Part shown: piece after piece, positions 38,000-46,074 of the stretch | Layout of the letters: each line of letters opens with the position of its first letter | Position numbering within the stretch: position 1 is the first letter of the stretch | Assembly (NCBI GenBank): GCA_045546475.1 | Contig: JAZQCT010000014.1 | Location: forward strand, 1 to 64,000 | Direction: 5' to 3' | DNA: 64,000 nt | From: UBA3855 sp045546475 | Lineage (GTDB): Bacteria > Bacillota > Clostridia > Oscillospirales > Ruminococcaceae | Made by a program: the position numbers and the translations under genes | Notes under the pieces: generated by a model | The model's input: the letters and a program-made list of their open reading frames with translations, nothing else | The model's database searches: none | What the model was told of the DNA's origin: nothing

Positions 38000-40693
38000 T
38001 CACATCATATCGAACGGCGGTTCGTCCTCATCGGGGGATTCCGGTGCGGCTTCCTCCGATGATGCAGGTTCTGCCGCTGTTTCATCAAACTTGCGCTGTC
38101 TGCGTTCCTCGTACTCCAGCTTGGAGAGCAGGACACGGCGGGGCTTTGCGCCCTCATAGGGTCCGATGATGCCCATTTCTTCCAGCTCATCCATGATCCT
38201 TGCAGCACGGGCATAGCCGAGCTTCAGCCGTCTCTGGAGGTTGCTGGTGGAAGCCTGTCCGGCATAGACAACCACTTCAATTGCCTTTTCGATCAGTTCT
38301 GCATCTGCATCAAGCGGGTTTTCCGGCTCCGCAGCGGGGGCTTCCTTTTCATTGCTGGTGGCTGTGATCTGTTCCACTGCCTGGATGATATTCTCGTCAT
38401 ATTCGCTGACGGATTCCTTCTTCACGAAGCTGACCACGCGCTCGATCTCCTGTGTGGAGACATAGCAGCCCTGCACGCGGATGGGCTTGATCTGACCATT
38501 CGGCAAGTAGAGCATATCGCCGTTGCCGAGGAGCTTTTCCGCACCGCCCGTATCCAGGATGATACGGGAGCTGATCTGCTCCTTTACATAGAGCGCGATA
38601 CGGCTGGGGATGTTTGCCTTGATCAGACCGGTCACGACATCCGCAGTCGGACGCTGTGTGGAGATGATCAGGTGCATTCCGGCGGCTCGCGCCATCTGTG
38701 CCAGACGGCAGACGGAGTCCTCGACCTCCTTGGAGGATGCCATCATCAGATCGGCAAGCTCGTCAATGGCAATGACGATCTGCGGCATGGGTTCGAGTCC
38801 CTCGCGTTCCTGACAGAGACGGTTGTAGTCGCCCAGGTCACGCACACCGTTTTCTGCAAAGGTGCTGTAGCGTTCAAGCATTTCCTTTACTGCCCAGTTG
38901 AGCGCGCCAGCCGCCTTCTTCGGGTCGGTGACAACGGGGATGAGCAGATGGGGAATGCCGTCATAGACGCGAAATTCTACGATCTTCGGGTCGATCAGGA
39001 TAAGCTTGACCTCGGTGGGCTTTGCGTGATAGAGGATGCTCATGATGATGGAATTGGTGCAGACGGACTTACCGGAACCGGTCGTACCTGCAATGATCAT
39101 ATGGGGCATTTTTGCAATATCGCCGATGATGATATTGCCGGCAATGTCCCTGCCCACAGCAAAGGCAAGCTTGCTTTCCGCTTCGCGGAAGGCTTTGGAT
39201 TCCAGGATCTCACGCAGGGATACCTTGTCCCTTCTGGAATTGGGCACCTCAATGCCGATGGCAGGCTTTCCGGGGATGGGGGCTTCAATACGCACGGTCT
39301 CAGCGGCAAGGCTCAGGGCGATATTGTCCGCAAGACCGGTGATGCGGTTCACCTTGATGCCGGCGGCAGGCTGTACCTCGTAGCGGGTAACGGACGGACC
39401 GCGCGATATGCTTTCGGGATCGATCTTCGCACTGATATTGAAGCTTTGCAGAACGCTGATAAGCTTCTGTCTGCCTTCCTCTTTCTCCTTGTCCGCTTCC
39501 GGAGATCTGCCGTAGCTCTCACCTCTGCACAGATAGTGAATGGGCGGCATACGGTAGTCATCCGCATTTTCCTCCGCCTCTGCCTGCTGGGCGATCTCTA
39601 CTGCAATTTCCGTCACAGCCTCCTGACGCTGTTCTTCCTTTGTCTTCTTGCGGGGCTTCTCCGCATTGAGGCGCATCATTTCTTCGATCTCTGCGTCGGG
39701 ATCGCCGAGAACTGCTGCTTCAAGCAGCTCTGTTTCCGCGTTCTCAGCTTCAGCGGTCCCCCCGCTGCCGACTTCTTCTGCCATGCGCATCATTTCTGCA
39801 AGTGCGGCATCCGTCTCACTAGCTTCCTCCGCAGCAGCGGTGCCAGCCTCCAATGCGGCAAACATTGCGGCATCCTCCTCGGACATTTCCGCCTGCATCT
39901 CGTCTCCAAGCGGCACATCCATCAGGAAGTCCTCATTCTGGCGGTTCTCATGAACGCTGTCCGCAATGGCGAATGCCTCGCGGTTGGAATCGGCTTCTGT
40001 CTGCGCTGCTGTCAGCTCCGGCTCCTCGTCGGCATATTCCTCCAGCTCCTCATCTTCGTCGTACTCCTCATGCAGAAGCTGCCAGAGGGTCTGGAACGGT
40101 ACGCCGAGCATGTGCAGAAATTCTGTCAGGGTCTTCTTGGTCAGGAACATACCGCTGACGAACAGCATCAGGGTAATGATGATCTTGGAGCCGATGTCGC
40201 CCGCCAGATTCAGCAGGGGCATGGAGATCAGCGCGCTGATCATACCGCCGCCGCTCCAGGCAAGACCTTCCTCATAAAGCAGCTGCATTGCAGAGCTGAT
40301 ATTGTGATCGAGCAGCCGTCCGCCGCCGAACATGATCTCCAGGAAGGAGCAGAAAAAGCCGACCAGCAGCAGACCATTTCCCGTGCGCCGGAGTACATGC
40401 TGAGGCTTTTCATCCTTGTCGAGCTGCATGGCAATGTAACCAAGCATGAACGGGATCGTCAGCAGGGGCAGACCAAAAAAGCCCTTGAGTATCTTATGTA
40501 CCTCATACCAGACGGAGCTGCCCTGGATCAGGGAGACCATCAGCAGCAGAATGGACGCTGCAAACAGGACGATGGACCATTTATGATTGTCGGGACAGGT
40601 TTCTTCTTCCTTTTTTTCTGGTTCCTTCGGCGGTTCTTCCTTGGGGACTTCTACTTTTTTCTTTGGTGCATTGCTTTTCTTTTCGTCAGCCAC
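38000..40693 (-). CDS. ftsK: DNA translocase FtsK/SpoIIIE
   Basis: This 897-residue chromosome pump has four N-terminal transmembrane helices (about 35-190), a long acidic Ala/Glu-rich linker (about 215-380), a RecA-like motor with GTTGSGKS near 540 and IAIDELADLMM near 650, and a C-terminal winged-helix gamma domain (about 795-860) with the RRLKLGYARAARIMDELEEMG pattern. It begins with GTG at 40693 behind AAAGGAG; no upstream ATG fits. The tepA-like gene two positions upstream parallels the tepA-spoIIIE proximity in Bacillus. Confidence 0.95.
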   Translation of the reverse strand: MADEKKSNAPKKKVEVPKEEPPKEPEKKEEETCPDNHKWSIVLFAASILLLMVSLIQGSSVWYEVHKILKGFFGLPLLTIPFMLGYIAMQLDKDEKPQHVLRRTGNGLLLVGFFCSFLEIMFGGGRLLDHNISSAMQLLYEEGLAWSGGGMISALISMPLLNLAGDIGSKIIITLMLFVSGMFLTKKTLTEFLHMLGVPFQTLWQLLHEEYDEDEELEEYADEEPELTAAQTEADSNREAFAIADSVHENRQNEDFLMDVPLGDEMQAEMSEEDAAMFAALEAGTAAAEEASETDAALAEMMRMAEEVGSGGTAEAENAETELLEAAVLGDPDAEIEEMMRLNAEKPRKKTKEEQRQEAVTEIAVEIAQQAEAEENADDYRMPPIHYLCRGESYGRSPEADKEKEEGRQKLISVLQSFNISAKIDPESISRGPSVTRYEVQPAAGIKVNRITGLADNIALSLAAETVRIEAPIPGKPAIGIEVPNSRRDKVSLREILESKAFREAESKLAFAVGRDIAGNIIIGDIAKMPHMIIAGTTGSGKSVCTNSIIMSILYHAKPTEVKLILIDPKIVEFRVYDGIPHLLIPVVTDPKKAAGALNWAVKEMLERYSTFAENGVRDLGDYNRLCQEREGLEPMPQIVIAIDELADLMMASSKEVEDSVCRLAQMARAAGMHLIISTQRPTADVVTGLIKANIPSRIALYVKEQISSRIILDTGGAEKLLGNGDMLYLPNGQIKPIRVQGCYVSTQEIERVVSFVKKESVSEYDENIIQAVEQITATSNEKEAPAAEPENPLDADAELIEKAIEVVVYAGQASTSNLQRRLKLGYARAARIMDELEEMGIIGPYEGAKPRRVLLSKLEYEERRQRKFDETAAEPASSEEAAPESPDEDEPPFDMM

Positions 40694-40730
40694 GCCTTAC
40701 TCCTTTCCTCCGGTGCAGCAGCTCCGGACA

Positions 40731-41582
40731 TCAGCGCACCAGTCCTGCGATGCCGATGCCGACAACGACGAGACCGAGCAGCAGGGTATATGCTGCAAAA
40801 TATTTAAATTTATTGGATTTCACGAGCAGATCCACCATGCGGATCGCCAGCACGCCCACAACGGCGGCAACTGCAAAGCCGATCATGTAAACGGGCAGCT
40901 CATTCCACGGCATCACGCCGGAGGAAACGGCATCCTTGATCTCGACAAGGCAGCCTGCCAGAATGGTGGGGATGCCGAGCATGAAGGAATATTTCACTGC
41001 GGTGTCACGATCCATGCCGGCAAACAGACCGCTGCAGATGGTGGAGCCGCTTCTGGAAATGCCGGGAAACAGGGCGATTGCCTGGAAAATGCCGACTGTG
41101 AGTGCTTCCTTCCATGTCAGATCCTTTGCCTCCTTCCTTCCTGCCTTACAGCGGTCGGAGAGGAACAGAATGAGGGCTGTATAGAGGAAAAAGCAGCCCA
41201 GTGCGATCAGGTAGGTCTGCGCGATATGCGTAATGAAGTCACGCAGGAAATAGAACGGCACAAGTACTGCAAGAGAGAGCAGGAGCATGACGATCATGCG
41301 GCGTTCGGGGTTTTCCAGTCCTTTTTTGAACAGCTGTCCGGTAAAGAGATCCTTTGCCATGCCGCCAAGCTCCAGCACGAGTGCCTTGACGGTACTCCAG
41401 AAGGCAATGCAGATGGCAAGAAGGGTTCCGAGATGGAGGAATGCAGAAAACAGAAAGCCGGTTTCACTCTGCTCCGTACCTGTCAGATAGGCGTACAGCA
41501 TCAGATGACCGGAACTGGACACGGGCAGAAATTCCGTCAGACCCTGGATGATTCCCTGAATGATCGCATCAATAACAGACAT
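40731..41582 (-). CDS. uppP: Undecaprenyl-diphosphatase UppP/BacA
   Basis: This 283-residue membrane enzyme recycles the lipid carrier of cell-wall synthesis. It contains GLTEFLPVSSSGH (14-26; catalytic Glu and PGP-loop-like region) and PGISRSGSTI (about 174-183), with about eight transmembrane segments. CGGAGG precedes the ATG. It lies between the tepA-like gene and ftsK. Together with the Bce-type module elsewhere in the window it relates to the undecaprenyl cycle. Confidence 0.96.
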   Translation of the reverse strand: MSVIDAIIQGIIQGLTEFLPVSSSGHLMLYAYLTGTEQSETGFLFSAFLHLGTLLAICIAFWSTVKALVLELGGMAKDLFTGQLFKKGLENPERRMIVMLLLSLAVLVPFYFLRDFITHIAQTYLIALGCFFLYTALILFLSDRCKAGRKEAKDLTWKEALTVGIFQAIALFPGISRSGSTICSGLFAGMDRDTAVKYSFMLGIPTILAGCLVEIKDAVSSGVMPWNELPVYMIGFAVAAVVGVLAIRMVDLLVKSNKFKYFAAYTLLLGLVVVGIGIAGLVR

Positions 41583-41626
41583 ATAAAAACCTCCGGTTAT
41601 GTATCCGCCCTGCGGCGGAAAAGAAT

Positions 41627-42388
41627 CTATACTGCATCGGGGTAACGTGTTTCCCCGGCTTCAATGAGTGCATACAGCCCTTCGATCGCATCGGACAGAC
41701 TGCCGAGATGGTCGATCAGTCCCATTTCCACTGCCTGCGCACCGGATACCACCGAGCCGACATCGGTCGCCAGCTCCTGGGTATTCATCATCAGACGGCG
41801 GAACTGCTCCTCGCCGATATTGCTCTGCCTTGTGACAAAATCAATGATCCTGTCCTGGATCCGGTCGATATAGGACAGACTCTGCGGGACACCGAGCATC
41901 ATGCCGTTCATGCGGACGGGATGAATGGTCATGGACGCGGACGGGACGATATAGGACTGCTTTGCACTGACGGACAGCGGCACGCCGATGGAATGCCCGC
42001 CGCCAACCACAAGGGATACAGTGGGGGTCTTCATGCCGGAGATCAGCTCCGCAATGGCAAGCCCTGCCTCCACATCACCGCCGACCGTATTGAGGATGAT
42101 GATCAGCCCCTCAATGCTCCGGTCCTGTTCAATGGCGACCAATGCAGGAATGATATGCTCATACTTGGTCGTCTTGTTCTGGGAGGACAGCACATAATGC
42201 CCCTCCACCTGTCCGATAATGGTCAGGCAGTGGATGAGATGCTTGGCATTCTGGGTCTGGACGCTGCCGGTCTTTTCGATCAGCTCATTTTCATCCAGCC
42301 GCTGTTCCAGCAGGCTCTCCTCCTTCTCCTGTGACGCATCGGGTGATTCCTCGCGCGGGGGATTGTATTCTCCGCAGTTTTCACGCAT
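41627..42388 (-). CDS. ClpP-like protease, TepA type
   Basis: This 253-residue protein has a charged, unstructured N-terminus (about 1-50) and a ClpP/crotonase-fold domain: LIIILNTVGGDVEAGLAIAE, the nucleophile region VVGGGHSIGVPLSVSA (Ser near 130) and a SASMTIHPV His. Unlike housekeeping ClpP it carries the N-terminal extension of TepA (YmfB), a sporulation- or export-associated peptidase. AAGGAGG supports 42388. It is first in a run of nine same-strand genes down to 32105. Confidence 0.85.
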   Translation of the reverse strand: MRENCGEYNPPREESPDASQEKEESLLEQRLDENELIEKTGSVQTQNAKHLIHCLTIIGQVEGHYVLSSQNKTTKYEHIIPALVAIEQDRSIEGLIIILNTVGGDVEAGLAIAELISGMKTPTVSLVVGGGHSIGVPLSVSAKQSYIVPSASMTIHPVRMNGMMLGVPQSLSYIDRIQDRIIDFVTRQSNIGEEQFRRLMMNTQELATDVGSVVSGAQAVEMGLIDHLGSLSDAIEGLYALIEAGETRYPDAV

Positions 42389-42461
42389 AGCGTTCCCTCC
42401 TTTTTTCAGCATACCTATAGTATGGCAAAAGGTGCGGGAATTATGCACACACTTACCTTTA

Positions 42462-42489
42462 ATTATACCACATTTCCGGAATATGTCAA
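42462..42489 (-). promoter_or_regulatory. Promoter of the tepA-uppP-ftsK gene run
   Basis: TTGACA (42489-42484), 16 bases, TATAAT (42467-42462), 74 bases before the tepA-like start. Confidence 0.75.
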
Positions 42490-42548
42490 GGGCTATTTTG
42501 AAAAAATGCCGAAACAGCGTGATAATGATTTTTATGCCTGTCCAGCGG

Positions 42549-42585
42549 ATTCTGACAGATTCTGACAGGGTATCTGTGGTACAAT
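42549..42585 (+). promoter_or_regulatory. spoIIA promoter region with tandem repeat
   Basis: A direct repeat GATTCTGACA GATTCTGACA (42549-42568) is followed by TACAAT (42580-42585), 68 bases before spoIIAA. The -35 is unclear. I cannot show a SigH or Spo0A site with confidence. Confidence 0.35.
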
Positions 42586-42652
42586 AGGGGTATCATACGG
42601 ATCGTCCTGCATCCAGGTCTGCGGGAACGATCACAGAAAGGATGTAACGATC

Positions 42653-42985
42653 ATGAAACTGCAATACGATCTTGAAAGCTCCCGCCTGACCGCCGTTCTG
42701 GACGGCGAGATCGACCATCACAGTGCCGGCGCAGTGCGCATGGAGCTGGATGCTGCTGTGTATATGCATTCACCGAAAACGCTTGTGCTGGATTTCCGGC
42801 ATGTCACATTTATGGACAGCTCCGGCATCGGACTGATCATGGGACGCTACAGAGTCCTCCAGCCGATGGGCGGGGAGATCATTCTCCTGCATCCCGCCCC
42901 GCACATCCGCCGCATCCTCCGGATGGCAGGCATGGAACGGCTTGCGCGGATCCAGAATGAACTTGAAAAGGAGGCACTGCAATGA
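42653..42985 (+). CDS. spoIIAA: Anti-sigma F factor antagonist SpoIIAA
   Basis: This 110-residue STAS-domain protein, when unphosphorylated, frees SigF by binding SpoIIAB in the forespore. The phospho-acceptor Ser lies in FMDSSGIGLIMGRY (near 57). AAAGGATG precedes the ATG. Its stop overlaps the spoIIAB start in ATGA. Order and overlaps match the classical spoIIA operon. Confidence 0.95.
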   Translation: MKLQYDLESSRLTAVLDGEIDHHSAGAVRMELDAAVYMHSPKTLVLDFRHVTFMDSSGIGLIMGRYRVLQPMGGEIILLHPAPHIRRILRMAGMERLARIQNELEKEALQ

Positions 42986-43425
42986 AGATACTCAATGAAT
43001 TCAAATGCGTTTTTCCGGCTAATTCCGCCAATGAGGCTCTCGCGCGTGCGGCACTCTCGGCGTTTCTCATCCAGGCGGATCCGACCGCGCAGGAGCTTGC
43101 CGATCTTCGCACGGTCATTTCGGAGGCGGTCACGAACTGCATCGTTCACGGCTACCGCGGGACGACCGGCGAGATCACCGTCTGCCTGCGGCTTCTGCCG
43201 GAGCGTATGATCTACATAAAGGTAACGGACAAGGGCTGCGGCATTCCGGATGTGGAAAAGGCAATGGAACCGCTTTATACAACAGCTCCGGAGGAGGATC
43301 GCGCCGGGCTTGGCTTTGCCATCATGCAGAGCTTCACCAATTCCCTGCGCGTGCGGAGCATACCCGGTCACGGCACAACGCTCATCATGCGCCGTCAGCT
43401 GGGGGTGAAGCATGAGGAAGCCTGA
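42982..43425 (+). CDS. spoIIAB: Anti-sigma F factor / serine kinase SpoIIAB
   Basis: This 147-residue GHKL kinase binds SigF and phosphorylates SpoIIAA. It has N box EAVTNCIVHGY, G1 box DKGCGIPD and G2 box GLGFAIM. It overlaps spoIIAA by four bases and sigF by 14 bases, so the three are translationally linked. Confidence 0.95.
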   Translation: MKILNEFKCVFPANSANEALARAALSAFLIQADPTAQELADLRTVISEAVTNCIVHGYRGTTGEITVCLRLLPERMIYIKVTDKGCGIPDVEKAMEPLYTTAPEEDRAGLGFAIMQSFTNSLRVRSIPGHGTTLIMRRQLGVKHEEA

Positions 43426-44215
43426 AACTGAAGCGGCGGCACAAGCTCTCAGCAGCGATACGCCGCTTGCTGAAGGCAAAAGCCGTATGCAGCAGGCTGT
43501 ATCCACAGCGCATGAAGAGAACCTTCTGCCGAACAATACTCCCCCGCGCGAATCGCCGGCGCAGGCTCTGCGCTCTCTGCGCGCGGAAGAGCATCTTGGG
43601 TTGGCGCATATGTGTGCGGGGCGGTTCCGGAACCGGGGCATTCCCTATGAGGATCTGTACTCTGCGGCATGTGAGGGGCTTGTCAAGGCGGCGAATGCCT
43701 TTGATCCGGAACGCGGCGTGCAGTTTTCCACCTACGCGGTCCCGGTCATCCTCGGAGAGATCAAACGGCTGTTCCGCGACGGCGGTACGGTGCATGTGTC
43801 CCGCAGTCTGCGCGAGCTTTCCATGCGGGTGCAGCGGCTGCGTGAACAGATCCTGAAGGAAACCGGCGAGGATCCGCCCATCAGCGTCCTGGCAGAACAG
43901 GCGGGGGCAAGCGCGGAGGACGTTTCCCTTGCACTCTGCGCGTGCAGTCCAGTGGTCTCCCTGACCGCGCCGGAGGAGGGCGACGGACAGATCGACATTG
44001 CCGTAGAAGCTCCGGATGAAAGCATCAGCGACCGTCTTGCCCTGCGGCAGATGATGGCAACGCTTGCGCCTGCTGACCGGATGCTGCTGGAATACCGGTA
44101 CTATCACAGCATGACGCAGGTACAGACCGCGCAGAAGCTCGGCATGACACAGGTACAGGTATCAAGGCGTGAAAAAAAGCTCCTGCTGTATCTGAGGCAG
44201 GAGCTTTTGAAGTAA
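43412..44215 (+). CDS. sigF: RNA polymerase sporulation sigma factor SigF
   Basis: This 267-residue sigma-70 family factor has region 2 (YEDLYSAACEGLVKAANAFDPERGVQFSTYAVPVILGEIKR), region 3, and region 4 with helix-turn-helix (MTQVQTAQKLGMTQVQVSRREKK). The first 45 residues are a low-complexity extension beyond the usual start. GGGGGTG precedes the ATG. The last codons form a 12-bp hairpin that can terminate transcription in both directions. Confidence 0.94.
   Translation: MRKPETEAAAQALSSDTPLAEGKSRMQQAVSTAHEENLLPNNTPPRESPAQALRSLRAEEHLGLAHMCAGRFRNRGIPYEDLYSAACEGLVKAANAFDPERGVQFSTYAVPVILGEIKRLFRDGGTVHVSRSLRELSMRVQRLREQILKETGEDPPISVLAEQAGASAEDVSLALCACSPVVSLTAPEEGDGQIDIAVEAPDESISDRLALRQMMATLAPADRMLLEYRYYHSMTQVQTAQKLGMTQVQVSRREKKLLLYLRQELLK
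44175..44208. terminator. Bidirectional terminator inside the end of sigF
   Basis: Perfect stem AAAAGCTCCTGC/GCAGGAGCTTTT (44175-44186 with 44197-44208). On the minus strand it is followed by more T (seven in total), so it serves the convergent CDF gene. On the plus strand it lies seven bases before the end of sigF. Confidence 0.75.
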
Positions 44216-44220
44216 CGTTT

Positions 44221-45414
44221 TTAACTCCCATTCCCTGCGCATTTCGGAATGGGGGCAAAGCTGTGTTCGACGGTGATGACGCAGTTGTAGTTTTCGTGTA
44301 CTTCCTGCACAAGCCTGCTGATCTCCGATCGGAGCTGTGTATCCGTCATGCGGAATTGATGCGGCACCACACAGTCAAAGATCACATTGCTGTAAGTAGG
44401 ACCCGTCACCATGCGCAGGTCGTGGATCGTCAGGCAGGGATCAATGGCGGCTACCAGCTCCGCGATCTCATGCCGGACATCGTTCACAACCGCATCCGAG
44501 GTGACGATGGGATCAAAATGGATCACCAGATTCAGTCCGTCACGCAGAAAATCATGCTCGATGGTATCTATGACCTCGTGGCTTGCCAGCACATCGTTTT
44601 CCGCTGCCATTTCCACATGCACACTTGCAAACATACGGTTCGGACCGTAATCATGCACCATCAGATCATGCGTTCCCAGCACGCCTTCATAGGACAGGAT
44701 GCGCCGACGGATCTTCTCCGTCATTTCTGCATCCGGAGCCTTGCCGAGCAGGGGGCTGAGTGCTTCCCTCGTCAGGCTGATACTGCTGTACAGAATAAAG
44801 CCTGCCACCAGCAGACCCATCCAGCCGTCCAGCTCCAGCTCCGTAAAGCGGGAGATCAGGGCAGCGATCAGGACGGCAAGCGTGGAAATGCTGTCGTTCC
44901 GGCTGTCTGCGGCGGTCGCCTTCAGGGCGGAGGACTGGATCAGTCCGCCGACATGGAGGTTGAAGCACATCATCCAGAGCTTTACCAGAATGGAAGCGGC
45001 AAGGATCGCGATGGTAAGCCACGAAAACTCGACCGGAACGGGGGTGATGAGCTTGGAGATACTGGTTTTGAGCAGCTCGAAGCCGATGACGATGACCAGA
45101 ACCGCCACAACAAAGCCGGACAGATATTCATACCGCGCGTGTCCGTAGGGATGTTCTTCATCCGCTGAGCGTTCTGCAAGCTTGAAGCCCAGCAGGCTGA
45201 TGATACTTGAGGAGGCATCGGAGAGGTTATTTGCCGCATCGGCAATGATGGATACGCTGCCGGAAAGAAAGCCGGCGGCAAATTTTCCGGCACAGAGCAG
45301 GAGATTGCAGACGATGCCCACCCAGCCGGAAAGCTTGCCATATGCCGTGCGCACCTGCGGTTCCTGTACATTTTCATGGTCGCGGATCAGCAGACGGATC
45401 AGGAGCTTGGTCAT
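44221..45414 (-). CDS. Cation diffusion facilitator transporter
   Basis: This 397-residue protein has six transmembrane helices. The metal site pattern is ADAANNLSDASSS in helix 2 and ADSRNDSIST in helix 5, with HPYGHARYEY between, as in FieF/ZitB-type Zn2+/Fe2+ exporters. A cytoplasmic ferredoxin-like C-terminal domain follows, here about 90 residues longer than in minimal members. The particular metal cannot be told. GAGG precedes the ATG. Confidence 0.92.
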   Translation of the reverse strand: MTKLLIRLLIRDHENVQEPQVRTAYGKLSGWVGIVCNLLLCAGKFAAGFLSGSVSIIADAANNLSDASSSIISLLGFKLAERSADEEHPYGHARYEYLSGFVVAVLVIVIGFELLKTSISKLITPVPVEFSWLTIAILAASILVKLWMMCFNLHVGGLIQSSALKATAADSRNDSISTLAVLIAALISRFTELELDGWMGLLVAGFILYSSISLTREALSPLLGKAPDAEMTEKIRRRILSYEGVLGTHDLMVHDYGPNRMFASVHVEMAAENDVLASHEVIDTIEHDFLRDGLNLVIHFDPIVTSDAVVNDVRHEIAELVAAIDPCLTIHDLRMVTGPTYSNVIFDCVVPHQFRMTDTQLRSEISRLVQEVHENYNCVITVEHSFAPIPKCAGNGS

Positions 45415-45437
45415 AAAAACACCTCACATAAAAATCC

Positions 45438-45462
45438 GCCGCACCGGGGGTTCCGGTACGGC
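45438..45462 (-). terminator. Terminator of the zinc-ribbon gene
   Basis: Ten-bp stem with one wobble pair (GCCGTACCGG/CCGGTGCGGC on the minus strand) followed by ATTTTTATG. Confidence 0.75.
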
Positions 45463-45472
45463 AGATGATGGA

Positions 45473-45904
45473 TCAATAATTCTTGATGGTGTCAGCGTTG
45501 AAGAAGCTGTCACTCTCTGTGTAGTAGTCGTTGGACTCCAGGGATGTAAAATCCTCGTCCTCGGAATCGGGCAGTCTTGCACCGCAAACGCCGCAGAACT
45601 GGAACTTCTCATTTACCTCAGCATCGCACTTGGGGCAGATCTTGTAGCCGCGCATACTGTTCAGCTCGAAACGCATCTTCTTGATACGTCTGCGTCTGGT
45701 GTCGATGTCATCGCAGAGAGCCTTCATGACTGTACGGTCTTCATCGGGATTCTTGTAGTACTTCTTGCCGATGTCAGCAAAGATCTCTACAATACGCTCT
45801 TCCTCATACAGGATCTTTCTCTTGAGGTTATTGACCTCGGAAACATTTTTTGCCTTTTCGCTTACGCCGCGGCCAGCACCGCTCAGGCTGTCAATGATAC
45901 CCAT
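45473..45904 (-). CDS. Zinc-ribbon coiled-coil protein (143 aa)
   Basis: An N-terminal basic/coiled-coil segment (about 10-85, rich in Lys/Arg/Glu heptads) is followed by a zinc ribbon CPKC..CGVC (about 92-112) and an acidic tail. AGGAG lies nine bases before the ATG, and a consensus promoter lies upstream. Function unknown. Such proteins often scaffold membrane or signalling assemblies, but nothing here shows this. Confidence 0.8.
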   Translation of the reverse strand: MGIIDSLSGAGRGVSEKAKNVSEVNNLKRKILYEEERIVEIFADIGKKYYKNPDEDRTVMKALCDDIDTRRRRIKKMRFELNSMRGYKICPKCDAEVNEKFQFCGVCGARLPDSEDEDFTSLESNDYYTESDSFFNADTIKNY

Positions 45905-45979
45905 AATAACACACTCCTAATATTGTCCGGATGCTTCGGTTCACACCGCTGGTCTCCGGAACTTAATTTCCTATTATAA

Positions 45980-46007
45980 ATTATACAACATTTTCAAAAT
46001 TTGTCAA
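45980..46007 (-). promoter_or_regulatory. Promoter of the zinc-ribbon gene
   Basis: TTGACA (46007-46002), 16 bases, TATAAT (45985-45980). Confidence 0.75.
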
Positions 46008-46074
46008 GGCTTTTTTGGTAATGCATGGGAATGTTCATAGAAATTTTTCATTTGGTGAGTGCGGACGCAAAACC

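Noticed and set aside
38672..40807. 711-codon plus-strand open frame opposite ftsK
   Set aside because: Antisense to a clear FtsK. His/Cys/Gly-rich low-complexity composition typical of shadow frames.
42549..42568. Tandem GATTCTGACA as Spo0A boxes
   Set aside because: The Spo0A box is TGTCGAA (TTCGACA on the other strand). Here an extra T interrupts the match, so I only note the repeat.
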